Assembly (NCBI GenBank): GCA_900768505.1 | Contig: CAAGED010000014.1 | Span: 19,560 to 83,559 of the forward strand | Direction of reading: 5' to 3' | From: Lentisphaeria bacterium | Lineage (GTDB): Bacteria > Verrucomicrobiota > Lentisphaeria > Victivallales > Victivallaceae | Length of the DNA: 64,000 bases | Part shown: positions 14,750 to 23,966 of the stretch, in pieces | Numbering within the stretch: the stretch's first letter is position 1 | Layout: each line of letters starts with the position of its first letter | Position numbers and translations under genes: made by a program | The notes under the pieces: generated by a model | The model's database searches: none | Told to the model about the DNA's origin: nothing | The model's input: only the letters and a program-made list of their open reading frames with translations

Positions 14750-16759
14750 ATGGGTGCAAAATTTCGCAGTAATGTCACGCTGGATTTAATGAACGACCCT
14801 ATGCTGCATCAGTATGCCAATGAGTTGAAAATGCGGGCCGATTATGTTGCGGCGCTGCGGCGGCGTCTGCTGAAGAAACACTCCGACTTGGTGGCGTTCG
14901 CTGACGCATCGACTGTCATGGGATTGCAGCTTGAGGGAAACGAGTGGATTTATACTGATTATTTGCCACACATTCAGTGCGCTTTTCTGGTGGGGGATTT
15001 TAATAATTTTGAGGAACGGAAGGAGTTTCAACTCCAGCCGCTGGAGGAACGCGGTGCCGGATTTTTCCAATTGCGCCTCCCAAAATCATATTTAAAAAAC
15101 GGCGATCACTACTTGCTGAAAATATTTTATAAAGGCCAGTGTGCATTGCGGGTGCCGGCCTACGCCAGAAATGTGGTGCAGGATGCGGAGACCAATGAAT
15201 TTTCCGAGCAATTGAATTGGCCGGCGGAACCTTACAAATTCAAGTATTCGGCGCCTCGGAGCGTTCCCGGTGAGGGCGTGTTGATTTACGAAGCTCACGT
15301 TGGTATGTCCTCGGAAGTGGCGGAGGTGGCGACGTTCAATTATTTCCGGCAGCAAATTTTGCCGCGAATTGTTAATTTAGGCTACAATACGATTCAGCTG
15401 ATGGCCTGCATAAGTCATCCGTATTATGGTTCATTTGGCTACCATGTGAGCAATTTTTACTCCATAAGCACGCGTTTTGGAACGCCGGATGAATTTAAGC
15501 AGTTAATCGATGAAGCACATCGGCTTGGTCTGCGTGTGATAATTGATCTGGTCCACTCCCATGCGGTAAAAAACACCCGGGAAGGGTTGGCGGAATACGA
15601 TGGCAGCCGGGAGTTGTTTTTTAATGGCGAACATCCGGCGTGGGATTCGCTCTGCTTTAATTATGCAGACGATTATGTTTTGTATTTTTTGCTGTCAAAT
15701 TTGCGCTTTCTGCTGGAAGAGTACAATTTGGATGGTTTCCGCTTTGACGGCATAACCAGTATGCTCTACCATCATCACGGTTTGAGCAGGGCATTTACCA
15801 ATTATGCGGATTATTTCAATATTGATTTTAATTTGGAAGCCTTCGGTTATCTGGCGCTGGCCAATGAATTGATACACCAATTGCGTCCGGATGCTATTAC
15901 CGTGGCGGAGGATGTGAGCGGTCTGCCGGGATTGGCGGCAAAATCTTGTTTCAGCGCTAATTTTGACTACCGAATGGCAATGGGAGTAACGGATTATTGG
16001 TTTAAATTGTTTGATATTCCGGATGAGGCGTGGAATATGTCCACCTTGCATTATGAACTTACCAGCCGTCGGAAGGATGAGAAGACCATCAGTTATGTGG
16101 AGTGTCATGACCAGGCGCTGGTAGGCGGACAGAGTGCGATTTTTAGGCTGGTGGGAGCGGAAATGTATACCCATATGTCCACATTATTTCCCACCATCGG
16201 CGTGGATCGTGCCGTGGCGTTGCATAAGATGAGCCGTTTGGTCACCATATTTACGGCGGGGAATGGATATTTGAATTTTATGGGCAATGAATTCGGCCAT
16301 CCGGAGTGGATTGATTTTCCCCGGCCGGGGAACAACTGGTCATATCATTATGCCCGGCGGCAGTGGTCGCTGGCGGACGATAAATTATTGCGTTATCACG
16401 ATTTGTGGGCGTTTGATGTTGAAATGATTCATCTGCTGCGGCAGGAAAAAGTATTTTCTGAAACCCTTATGACAATTCGGGTGGACGAAGCGGCGAAGGT
16501 TTTGATTTACGAGCGGAATGGCTTGTGGTTAATGCTGAATTTTCATGTGCAAAATTCATATGCGGAATATCGTTTTGATGTGCTGCCGGGGGAATATGAA
16601 CTGGTTCTGGATTCCGATGCCAAACGCTTCGGCGGCTTCGGCCGCCTGCAGGAAAAACAATGTTACCATGCACAAGCAATTAAAATCGGCAATGAACTGC
16701 ATTATCAGTTAAGTGTATATTTGCCCAATCGCAGTGCAATTGTGTTAAAAAAAATATGA
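14750..16759 (+). CDS. glgB: 1,4-alpha-glucan branching enzyme, eukaryote-like (GH13_8 type)
   Basis: Introduces alpha-1,6 branches into glycogen. 669 residues from ATG 14750, with GGGGAG just upstream. N-terminal CBM48-like domain (FLVGDFNNFEERKEFQLQP), then the GH13 barrel: DLVHSHAVKN (region I), DGFRFDGITSMLYHHHG with the nucleophile Asp (region II), TVAEDVSGLPGL with the acid Glu (region III), and VECHDQALVGG (region IV), then LNFMGNEFGHPEWIDFPR and SYHYARRQWSLADD. These last blocks are nearly those of animal and yeast branching enzyme (GBE1/GLC3) and differ from E. coli GlgB. The C-terminal beta domain is present and the length is right for that group. No other glycogen gene lies beside it; the next gene is convergent. 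Confidence 0.9.
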   Translation: MGAKFRSNVTLDLMNDPMLHQYANELKMRADYVAALRRRLLKKHSDLVAFADASTVMGLQLEGNEWIYTDYLPHIQCAFLVGDFNNFEERKEFQLQPLEERGAGFFQLRLPKSYLKNGDHYLLKIFYKGQCALRVPAYARNVVQDAETNEFSEQLNWPAEPYKFKYSAPRSVPGEGVLIYEAHVGMSSEVAEVATFNYFRQQILPRIVNLGYNTIQLMACISHPYYGSFGYHVSNFYSISTRFGTPDEFKQLIDEAHRLGLRVIIDLVHSHAVKNTREGLAEYDGSRELFFNGEHPAWDSLCFNYADDYVLYFLLSNLRFLLEEYNLDGFRFDGITSMLYHHHGLSRAFTNYADYFNIDFNLEAFGYLALANELIHQLRPDAITVAEDVSGLPGLAAKSCFSANFDYRMAMGVTDYWFKLFDIPDEAWNMSTLHYELTSRRKDEKTISYVECHDQALVGGQSAIFRLVGAEMYTHMSTLFPTIGVDRAVALHKMSRLVTIFTAGNGYLNFMGNEFGHPEWIDFPRPGNNWSYHYARRQWSLADDKLLRYHDLWAFDVEMIHLLRQEKVFSETLMTIRVDEAAKVLIYERNGLWLMLNFHVQNSYAEYRFDVLPGEYELVLDSDAKRFGGFGRLQEKQCYHAQAIKIGNELHYQLSVYLPNRSAIVLKKI

Positions 16760-16836
16760 AACAATATTGGGAAAACAAGAGATAAAAAGCTTAGGAAAAG
16801 GAATGGCGCGAGAAGGCTTTTGTATAAACGACTAAG

Positions 16837-17856
16837 TCAGTTTCTTCCATAAAGCGTAATACGCGGATCAGCCGCCATATACAACAAGTCGCTCAGGAGA
16901 ACGCCGGACAAGGTTAAAATACCGCTGAAGGCGAAAAGAGCCATTTGGAGCGGATAATCACGGCTGGACAAGGCCAGCATTGACAATGCGCCCATTCCCT
17001 GAATACCGAAAACATATTCCACAATAATACTGCCGGCCACCAGGCCGGGGAGCAGACCGCTGAATAGGGTAATCAATGTAATCAAGGCATTGCGCAGTGC
17101 ATGAACATATACAACCCGGTGCTCCGGAACTCCCTTCGCACGGGCAGTACGGATATATTCGCACCCTAAAACTTCCCGCATTCCACTGCGTGCAAAGCGG
17201 GATAATCCAGCCAACCCGGCGTAGGAAAGACAAACGACCGGCAGAAAGAGGCTCTTGCAATAATCCCACACCAACATCCAGCTGGTGTGATCCGGATTAA
17301 TGCTGAAGATACTGCGTAACGGAAAATACGGCATTATGCCCCCCTGACAAAACAAAACCTGCAACACCAGTGCCACCCACATTACCGGCAACGAGTAGAG
17401 GAAAAATAAAACAAATCCTGAAAACCGGTCGAAATATCCCCCCGGATGCACTCCGGAATATATGCCGATTGGAATTGCCGTGGCATAAACCAGAAATACG
17501 GCAATTGCGTTAAGCATCAGGGTAACGGGTAATCTTTCACCGATCATCAGCAGAACCGGACGCCCGGGGTCAACCGCTGCGGAGCGTCCGAAATCTCCTG
17601 CGGTGACAATGCCCTTGAGCCACAAATAAAACCCCACGGCAATTGGTTTATCCAGATTTAATTCGGCTTCCAATTGCTTGTTGATTTTCAGGTCGCCTTT
17701 TTCGGCTGAAACCGCACTGCCCGGGGCTTCGCCGCCAAAAAAGGCGGATTTGGCGGGACTTCCGGGAGCCAGGCGGAGCAAACCGTAGCTGACAAACAAA
17801 ATAACCAGCAGTGTCCAAAATGCCAGAATAAGCCGTTTCAGCAGATAACTTTTCAT
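16837..17856 (-). CDS. OppB/DppB-type ABC transporter permease, without partner genes
   Basis: 339-residue inner-membrane permease of the peptide/nickel import family. N-terminus LLKRLILAFWTLLVILFVSYGLLRLAPGSP fits OppB (RRLLxxIPxLLGVxxLxFxLxxxxPGDP). A long extracytoplasmic loop with KINKQLEAELNLDKPI follows, then five further helices and the cytoplasmic EAA loop RSGMREVLGCEYIRTARAKG, which contacts the ATPase; the end is LLYMAADPRI. It is the last gene of a minus-strand operon, starting 7 bases after the stop of the AAA ATPase gene. No OppC, OppD/F or binding-protein gene is adjacent, so its partners must lie elsewhere or its role differs. Confidence 0.88.
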   Translation of the reverse strand: MKSYLLKRLILAFWTLLVILFVSYGLLRLAPGSPAKSAFFGGEAPGSAVSAEKGDLKINKQLEAELNLDKPIAVGFYLWLKGIVTAGDFGRSAAVDPGRPVLLMIGERLPVTLMLNAIAVFLVYATAIPIGIYSGVHPGGYFDRFSGFVLFFLYSLPVMWVALVLQVLFCQGGIMPYFPLRSIFSINPDHTSWMLVWDYCKSLFLPVVCLSYAGLAGLSRFARSGMREVLGCEYIRTARAKGVPEHRVVYVHALRNALITLITLFSGLLPGLVAGSIIVEYVFGIQGMGALSMLALSSRDYPLQMALFAFSGILTLSGVLLSDLLYMAADPRITLYGRN

Positions 17857-17863
17857 TTTCTGA

Positions 17864-19354
17864 TTATGACTCCAAACTTTTCAGGCGTTCCCGCAGCATT
17901 TCATCCAGATAATCCTGCCCGTAAAGGCTTTTCATGATTTTGAGATTGAACTCAAAAAACATTTGCGGATCCGGGCGGGTGATTAATTCACTTCGGCTCG
18001 CTTCCACCATCTTGATTCGTCTGCTCCGGTCCCGGTTGAAAATATCCAGATAACGCACCAATGTACGGGGGCTTAATTCGTCAAACCGCCGCTGGGCAAA
18101 CTCCTCCAGATAGTCCGCCGCCATAACCGAGCAGAGCCGGTCGGTATTGCCGTGGCGCATGCCGTGCTGCGTCAGGTAGTCGGCAATCATTTCGCCGCAG
18201 CGGATTTCGTCGAAAATGGGAAATTTTATTCCGTAGCCGCGGCTGACAATGTTGACTGGAAATTCGTAATTGGAGGCGATAACAATGCAGACGTTACCCG
18301 GCAGGGTCATACTGCCGCCGACATTGGTTCTAAAATAATACCAGTTGATGCGTTCCGGCTCGATATCATCAAAAAATATGACAAATTTGTGGGTAGGGCG
18401 GGATTTCAGAAATTGAATCAGCTCCGTTAAATTTTCTTCCAGATTCTCCGGCTCCGGCATAATCAGCGTTAGATTATGATGCTGAAGTGCCGCTGAAATT
18501 GAAAGATGAGTTTTTCCCTGACCGGGAAGACCGCAGATCAACAATGGTAAATTATTTACTCCGGAGGCAAATTCCGCAAAGAAACGCTCGAATTTACTCC
18601 GTACCCCTTCATAACCGAAAAATTCGCTCCAGGGTCGTATCTTTTCTGAATCCGCCAAATAAAAGTGGCCGTTCTGCCAGCGAAAAGCCCGGCCGCAACT
18701 GAAAGGGTCGCACTCCAGCGCCCGTTGACGGATTTTGTCCCAAAACTCCGGTAATTTCAGATCGCTCAAAATAGAGTCCCCCGTCAGTTGTCGGTAAACT
18801 TCCGGCCGCAGCCGCCCCGCGCCGGCAAGCGACGAGTGCTCAGTCAGCAGTTTCACATAACTACGAAAAATTTTAACCGACTGCACCACTCGTGCGGCAT
18901 GGGTTAAATAATAATCCACCTCTGCCGGTAATTGCCCGCCGGTTAATTCCGGAAAATTTACTCCCCGCATTTGTAATGCGTCAAAAACGGCATTTTCGCA
19001 TTTTTGCGCGAAATCAGCTCCTTCGCCGCATTCCGTCAATTCATTAAGCGCATCCACTCCGTCTGCTCCATCCGAACAAACCAGGTACAGGCGCTCCCGC
19101 AAAGCCGGTACTCCGTCGCGCAACTCTTGCAAAATCAACTTCAGCGCCTGATTGAGAATACGTACAAACTTGGCTCGCTCCATATTGAGAAATTCCTTGC
19201 GGGGTTCAAAAAAATCTCCGTCATAACGGAACAACAACCTTAATCCGGCCTGCGCCAGTTGCGCTTGCATTGTCAGATCCTCCCGGCTGAGAAGATTCCC
19301 GTTGCCTGATTCAGCATCGTGTTGAACATTAAGCGACTGCATGATTTTATCCAT
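17864..19354 (-). CDS. AAA-type ATPase, DUF815-like
   Basis: 496 residues. The N-terminal ~250 residues are helical and not recognised. A P-loop ATPase domain follows: FFGYEGVRSKFERFFAEF, Walker A GLPGQGKTH (about residues 275-283), Walker B FVIFFDDIEPE, then FRTNVGGSMTLPGNV, a sensor-1-like VIASNYEFP, and SRGYGIKFPIFDEI. The layout is that of the DUF815 group of AAA proteins; assignment is from pattern alone. The start ATG 19354 has AAAGGAG nine bases upstream. It sits between the Sel1 lipoprotein gene (66-base gap) and the permease gene (7-base gap), so it is probably translated with both. The target could be the envelope proteins encoded beside it, but nothing in the sequence proves that. 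Confidence 0.75.
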   Translation of the reverse strand: MDKIMQSLNVQHDAESGNGNLLSREDLTMQAQLAQAGLRLLFRYDGDFFEPRKEFLNMERAKFVRILNQALKLILQELRDGVPALRERLYLVCSDGADGVDALNELTECGEGADFAQKCENAVFDALQMRGVNFPELTGGQLPAEVDYYLTHAARVVQSVKIFRSYVKLLTEHSSLAGAGRLRPEVYRQLTGDSILSDLKLPEFWDKIRQRALECDPFSCGRAFRWQNGHFYLADSEKIRPWSEFFGYEGVRSKFERFFAEFASGVNNLPLLICGLPGQGKTHLSISAALQHHNLTLIMPEPENLEENLTELIQFLKSRPTHKFVIFFDDIEPERINWYYFRTNVGGSMTLPGNVCIVIASNYEFPVNIVSRGYGIKFPIFDEIRCGEMIADYLTQHGMRHGNTDRLCSVMAADYLEEFAQRRFDELSPRTLVRYLDIFNRDRSRRIKMVEASRSELITRPDPQMFFEFNLKIMKSLYGQDYLDEMLRERLKSLES

Positions 19355-19420
19355 AAAAATAAACTCCTTTCCCCGCCTCCCAAACTGGATTTTCAGCCAA
19401 GTCTGCGTCTGAGGTTATGA

Positions 19421-21163
19421 TCACAATTCCGGTTCCTGCGGGATAACAATCGTATTGGTCATCCGATTGAGTTCAGCGTCAAAAAACGGCTTGATTTCAC
19501 TCTGGCGGTAATCCCCCAATTTGTTTTCCGCAATTCCGGTGGCGGCGGCCAATTTCTTTTTATCCTTGAGTAATTGCGGGCAGAAGCGGTTGAGAAGATT
19601 AATCAATTCCGGATTAGCCCGATTCTTCAAAACCTGATTGCCGTAGAGATATTCGTAGGCTTCATTGTCGCATTTTAATAAAATATAGGCGTTGGCCTTG
19701 TAGAGTGCGGCGATGTCCAGCAGAAGATTCCGCCACTCCCCCTCCGGCTCTTTCAACGCCAAATCCATCAGCTGAGTCGCGGCGTAAGCCTGCCCCGGAC
19801 CCTGCCCGTAATAAGCGCAGGCGGCACCGTAAGCAACATAAAAACCGGGTTTGTTCTTAAAGGCCGGAGAGGCGTTGCGAAACAATTCAGCCACTGCTTC
19901 GGATGGAAACTGATTGGCGATTAATTTCAGCCAGTCGTTATTGTAGTAGGCCGAGGTTATGGCAATGGAATTTGCGTATTTTAAACTTAAATCACGCAAC
20001 GCCACCTCCCGCATGCCGGAGAGGTAGGCTCCAATAATCCGCCCAATATCAGAATTACCAACATTGAGCATGCTGCCGTCATCAATGTCCTGCCATAAAA
20101 TACGATTTAAAAGAATCTCTCCATCCTTATTGTCCAAGTTCGATAAAACACTCTTAATGTGATTCAAGGCAACATCATTTTTTTGAAGTTCGGCTTGTTT
20201 TTCCGCTACCAGCAGCAGTGCGTAGGCGCGATTGGCCATGGACGCTCCGGCTTTTAAATAAATCTCCGCCAACTCCAGCATCGCCGGCAGATAATTACGC
20301 TCGGAAGCCTTGCGCAGCAGGATTTCCCGTTGAACTTCACCCATATCTGAGGTATTGGATTGGCAAAATTCATACATGGCCGGAGCATAACCGCCGGCAA
20401 TGGAACGCTCCAGAAAATCATTGATTTTTTTCAAGTTATTTGGTTCATGTTTGCGCAGCTGCATGGCATATTCGTATTGTGCCGGTGGATAACCGCGTTC
20501 GGCGGATTCCCGCAATAAATCACTTTTTTCCGTGGAATATGGATATGAACAGAAATTATTGTAATAACAGTAGAGCTGATATTTTGATTGCGGCAGATTG
20601 TGAAAATTACCGGCATTCAAATAACTCAAAAGATATTCCCGGGCATTGGGTGCTCCCTGCTTCAATTGTTCCAGATAAATTTCCGCCAGCATTGGGTAGC
20701 CGGGATAAAATGCCTTGGTTACGCAGTAACGGTAGAGGCGTTCCGCATAATTCACATCCCGTTTCTCTACGAAACCGTTAGCCAGCATACCGGCATAGGC
20801 AAAAATTCCATTAAGATCCTTGGCCGCCTCCATGGTCTTCAAATTATCCTTCACCTTGTCAAAGTTGCGTTTGGCAATGGTTTTTGACGGCACTACATCG
20901 CCCAGTCCGTAATAATACATCAAGCCGATGAAATAATTGGCCGTTTTATCGCCGTTTTGAGCAGCTCCATTGAATAGAGCAAAAGCACTTTCATAATTAA
21001 TATTCTGGTCGTGCAGGCCATAGAAATAAACCAAACCCAATTGCAATTGAGCTTCCGGATTTTTCTGCCGGGCTTCGGCGGTGAGTTTTTCCAGCGGCGA
21101 AACGCAGCCGCCAAGAAAAAGAAGTGTACACAATGAACCGGCAAAAAGTAATTTTTTATACAT
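19421..21163 (-). CDS. Sel1-like repeat lipoprotein
   Basis: 580 residues, first gene of the minus-strand operon. A lipobox ends at Cys about 20 (LFLGGC), so it is probably anchored in the inner or outer membrane. From residue about 35 it consists of Sel1/TPR-like helical repeats (AQLQLGLVYFYGL, ANYFIGLMYYYGLGD, GIFAYAGMLANGF, AQYEYAMQLRK, AMYEFCQSN, AMLELAEIYLKAG), a scaffold that binds other proteins. The later part keeps helical pairs without clean repeats and the end is Pro/Glu rich. Sel1 proteins often act as adaptors in envelope signalling or secretion. A palindrome (21208-21223) and a TATAAT (minus strand, near 21184) lie upstream. Confidence 0.85.
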   Translation of the reverse strand: MYKKLLFAGSLCTLLFLGGCVSPLEKLTAEARQKNPEAQLQLGLVYFYGLHDQNINYESAFALFNGAAQNGDKTANYFIGLMYYYGLGDVVPSKTIAKRNFDKVKDNLKTMEAAKDLNGIFAYAGMLANGFVEKRDVNYAERLYRYCVTKAFYPGYPMLAEIYLEQLKQGAPNAREYLLSYLNAGNFHNLPQSKYQLYCYYNNFCSYPYSTEKSDLLRESAERGYPPAQYEYAMQLRKHEPNNLKKINDFLERSIAGGYAPAMYEFCQSNTSDMGEVQREILLRKASERNYLPAMLELAEIYLKAGASMANRAYALLLVAEKQAELQKNDVALNHIKSVLSNLDNKDGEILLNRILWQDIDDGSMLNVGNSDIGRIIGAYLSGMREVALRDLSLKYANSIAITSAYYNNDWLKLIANQFPSEAVAELFRNASPAFKNKPGFYVAYGAACAYYGQGPGQAYAATQLMDLALKEPEGEWRNLLLDIAALYKANAYILLKCDNEAYEYLYGNQVLKNRANPELINLLNRFCPQLLKDKKKLAAATGIAENKLGDYRQSEIKPFFDAELNRMTNTIVIPQEPEL

Positions 21164-21207
21164 TATCAGACAATCTCCATATTATATGAATAAAAGTTAA
21201 TCCAAAA

Positions 21208-21223
21208 AACCGGAATTCCGGTT
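21208..21223. promoter_or_regulatory. Perfect 16-bp palindrome between divergent genes (possible operator)
   Basis: AACCGGAATTCCGGTT, flanked by A-tracts, 45 bases upstream of the Sel1 lipoprotein start and upstream of rdgB on the other strand. It could be an operator of a dimeric regulator, or a small terminator-like hairpin. Confidence 0.45.
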
Positions 21224-21306
21224 AAAAAAGTCGTAATAAAATATTATATTTAATGATGTGATATATTCATGCAGATAACTTACAATTAAATAAAGCGAAT
21301 GCCAAA

Positions 21307-21335
21307 TTGATTTTTAAATATTTCAGCATTATATT
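21307..21335 (+). promoter_or_regulatory. Sigma-70-like promoter of rdgB
   Basis: TTGATT (21307-21312), 17-base spacer, TATATT (21330-21335), 45 bases before the rdgB ATG. Confidence 0.6.
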
Positions 21336-21379
21336 TTATAATTGTTTTTTCAATACCAAAATTTTTAAGGAGTTCACCC

Positions 21380-21979
21380 ATGACCCAGATCGTCGTAGCC
21401 ACCGCCAACGCCCACAAAGTCGAGGAGTATAAAAAATTAATTGGCGACCAACAAGTGGAATTGCTTTCGCTTTTGGATTATCCGGGCTGTCCGGAAATTA
21501 TCGAAAACGGGAGTTCGTTTGAAGAGAATGCCTCGCTTAAAGCCGTTGCGGCCAGTAAATATTGCGGAATCCCGGTTTTTGCAGATGATTCTGGTTTGGA
21601 AATTGAGGCGCTGAATGGGGCCCCGGGAATTTTTTCCGCCCGTTATGCTGAAACAAATGAAAAACGGATTGAGCGGGTTTTAAGCGAGATGCAGGGAATT
21701 GCCAATCGTAAAGCGCGTTTTGTCTGCGTAATTGCCATTGCCTTTAACGGAGAAGTAATTGAAACCTTTGAAGGGGTGGTCAATGGACACATAAGTGATA
21801 GACCGCGGGGGAGCAACGGGTTCGGATATGATCCAATTTTTGTGCCGGAGGGGTACGACGAGAGTTTTGCCGAAATGAGTGAGGAGGCGAAAAATCAAAT
21901 CAGCCATCGTTCGGAGGCTTACCGCAAGGCGGTGGAATTTATCGAGGATGAAATGTCAATTTTGGATGACGAATTTTAA
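21380..21979 (+). CDS. rdgB: dITP/XTP pyrophosphatase (RdgB/HAM1 family)
   Basis: Hydrolyses non-canonical purine nucleoside triphosphates (dITP, XTP) to monophosphates, keeping them out of DNA and RNA. 199 residues, the normal length. Family blocks: VVATANAHKVEEYKKL at the N-terminus (nucleotide-binding), ENGSSFEENASLKA with the metal-binding Glu, PVFADDSGLEIEALNGAPGIFSARYA, and GSNGFGYDPIFVPEGYDESFAEM and then NQISHRSEAYRKA at the C-terminus. AAGGAG lies before the ATG. It is convergent with rlmI, and the 335-base gap between them holds a dispersed repeat. Confidence 0.96.
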   Translation: MTQIVVATANAHKVEEYKKLIGDQQVELLSLLDYPGCPEIIENGSSFEENASLKAVAASKYCGIPVFADDSGLEIEALNGAPGIFSARYAETNEKRIERVLSEMQGIANRKARFVCVIAIAFNGEVIETFEGVVNGHISDRPRGSNGFGYDPIFVPEGYDESFAEMSEEAKNQISHRSEAYRKAVEFIEDEMSILDDEF

Positions 21980-22030
21980 TAAAAAACAATTCATTCCGTC
22001 AGTGAAAAAACTCTAATTTGCGAATTTTAC

Positions 22031-22219
22031 CTCCAGGTAGGATTGATTTGTGTAACAAATCAATCCATGGTGCAGGAATTTTGCGACAAAATAGGCGAGC
22101 AGATTGTGTTTTTGCAAGATTGGCGTTGAGGGAGCATACATAACGTATGTGAACGAAACGATGTATCGCCGCAAGAACGCAAGATGCCGTATATTTTAAT
22201 GTAAAACGCTCTACTTCAG
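22031..22219 (-). repeat. Dispersed intergenic repeat, copy A
   Basis: Read on the minus strand this copy runs CTGAAGTAGAGCGTTTTAC ... CGGCATCTTGCGTTCTTGCG ... CGCCTATTTTGTCGCAA ... and ends in a perfect hairpin, GGATTGATTTGT (22040-22051) against ACAAATCAATCC (22055-22066). By eye it matches the copy at 63697-63883 at roughly four bases in five across its length. It lies downstream of rlmI in the same orientation. The remaining 22220-22314 is gene-free, and no coding frame is shared convincingly between copies. Confidence 0.75.
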
Positions 22220-22314
22220 GGTAGTTCGAGGGCGGCAGAATAGGCCCCCCTTGCAAAAAAACACCGACATGTTGCCGCAAAAACTCAATATTCCGCATAT
22301 TTTGCAAAAAATAC

Positions 22315-23547
22315 TTAGCGTATAGCACCTTTTTTTAAGCACAAAAAACCTTTTAAATATGTTCCCTCCGGAAAATTCAACGCCGTCGGATGATCCGCAT
22401 CCTGCCCCAGAATATGGAGAATTTCCGCATCTGCCCGAGCATCCAATGCCCCATCTGCGGTAATTTTTTGAAATAATGGCATTTCCATCAGTCCGGAGCA
22501 GGAGTAACTCATCAGCATACCTCCCGCGTTCAACAACTGGAATCCCAATATTGCAATGTCTTTGTAGGCGCGGCAGGCTCGGGGCAGAGCTTTTCTTGAA
22601 TCCACAAATTTCGGTGGATCCAATATTATCAAATCAAATCGCTCCTTATCTGCCCGCAATTTTCGTAAAAGTGAGAACACATCGCCACAAATATTTTTAT
22701 ACTGCTTCGGAGAAATTTTATTTAACGCCATATTCCGGTCACACATATCCAGCGCGCTCTGTGATGAATCAATATTTATCACTTCGCTTGCATTCCCAAC
22801 TGCGCAGGATACGCCAAATCCGCCGGTGTAACTGAAACAATTCAATACCCGTTTGCCGGAGGCCAACTCCCGAGCCTGCCGGCGGTTTGCCCGTTGATCC
22901 AAATAAAATCCGGTTTTATGACCATGGCGGATATCAACCTGAAAAAGAATACCGTTTTCGTTAATTTCAATTAATTCCGGCGGTTCCTTGCCGGCCAGCA
23001 AGCCGCAGGATTCTGGCAAATTTTCACACTCACGCACCGAGAGATCGCTGCGTTCAAAAACGCCTTGCAGGCCAAATTCTTTCACCAGAAGTTCCGCCAC
23101 CAGCGTTTTGAAATATTCCGCACCGGTGCTGGAAATTTGCATTACGGCAAAATCCTTGTATTTATCAATCACAAAACCCGGCAGCATATCCGATTCCGAA
23201 CTGACCAGGCGGCATCCGCCATCCGCAGTCATTAAGCCAACGGAACGGCGCAGCATAAATGCCTGCTCCAAACGCATTTTAAAAAAATTTCGGTCAATGG
23301 GAATATTTTCGTCGAATGACCAGATTCTGACCGAAATTTGCGAATTGGCGGAATAACTGCCAATACCCAAAAAATCGCCCTGCCGGTTTCGAACCGTAAC
23401 AATCGGCAAATCGACTGATTTCATGCTTTCCGGTTCGACTGCTCCGGAGAATACCCACGGGTGAAAACGGCGCAGTGATTTTTCACGGCCTGGTTTAATT
23501 AAAATGGTATTTTCGTGGTCTTGAGAATTGTCCGCGATTTTATTCAT
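22315..23547 (-). CDS. rlmI: 23S rRNA (cytosine-C5) methyltransferase, RlmI type
   Basis: SAM-dependent methylation of a 23S rRNA cytosine (C1962 in E. coli). 410 residues from the ATG at 23547 (MNKIADN); ATGs further upstream at 23565 and 23616 stay in frame but lack better ribosome-binding sites. N-terminal PUA domain (LRRFHPWVFSGAVE, FLGIGSYSANSQISVRIW), then an RFM/Rossmann methyltransferase domain: HGHKTGFYLDQRANR, LNCFSYTGGFGVSCAVGN (SAM motif I), VINIDSSQSALD, LIILDPPKFVDSRK (DPP motif with substrate-binding residues) and SYSCSGLM, where the Cys is the expected catalytic residue. Monocistronic on the minus strand. Confidence 0.93.
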   Translation of the reverse strand: MNKIADNSQDHENTILIKPGREKSLRRFHPWVFSGAVEPESMKSVDLPIVTVRNRQGDFLGIGSYSANSQISVRIWSFDENIPIDRNFFKMRLEQAFMLRRSVGLMTADGGCRLVSSESDMLPGFVIDKYKDFAVMQISSTGAEYFKTLVAELLVKEFGLQGVFERSDLSVRECENLPESCGLLAGKEPPELIEINENGILFQVDIRHGHKTGFYLDQRANRRQARELASGKRVLNCFSYTGGFGVSCAVGNASEVINIDSSQSALDMCDRNMALNKISPKQYKNICGDVFSLLRKLRADKERFDLIILDPPKFVDSRKALPRACRAYKDIAILGFQLLNAGGMLMSYSCSGLMEMPLFQKITADGALDARADAEILHILGQDADHPTALNFPEGTYLKGFLCLKKGAIR

Positions 23548-23966
23548 GTGAAATAACAACTCCATTTCGGTGTTTGGGAAAAATTGCAATAATGGCGGCC
23601 AATATTCCCTGCCCAAGGAATGAATGCATTTAGGTTGCCGCTTTTTTTACCTGATAAAGTTACATCGCAATTGAGGCATTTTCCAGTTGAAATATGTTTT
23701 TTTCGCTAAATGAATATAAAAATATTCTTAATATGTGAAAATCCTTGCTGTAAAATTTGTATTTTGAGAAAAATCGTATAACTTATTAATGTGTAAGGTT
23801 GTGTTTTAAATCTGGTTCGCGCTTGGCGGCGGAGCTTTCTTGCCGCAATGTGGAACTCAGCTGGAAAATACACTGGATTATGTAGTGGAATTTTAATCGT
23901 AAAACGTTGTTAATCAGTCTGATTTTGATGGACGAGGGTTTGCAGATCAGAGAGGAGAGCATTATC
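23548..23966. other. Divergent intergenic region between rlmI and fabF
   Basis: No credible gene. A small inverted repeat GAATAT/ATATTC lies at 23712-23727. TTGAGA followed 17 bases later by TAATGT (around 23764-23792) could be the fabF promoter, which would leave a leader of about 170 bases. The open frame that precedes the fabF TTG start (from 23907) looks like leader rather than protein. Confidence 0.4.

Noticed and set aside
16760..16836. AAAAGC/GCTTTT pairing between convergent glgB and permease genes as a bidirectional terminator
   Set aside because: Six-base stem with a long loop and no clear T-run; too weak to call.
22031..22328. Minus-strand 109-codon frame through repeat copy A and a similar 61-codon frame in copy B
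   Set aside because: The two translations look alike only because the DNA repeats match; changes between copies are not concentrated at third codon positions and the start regions differ.
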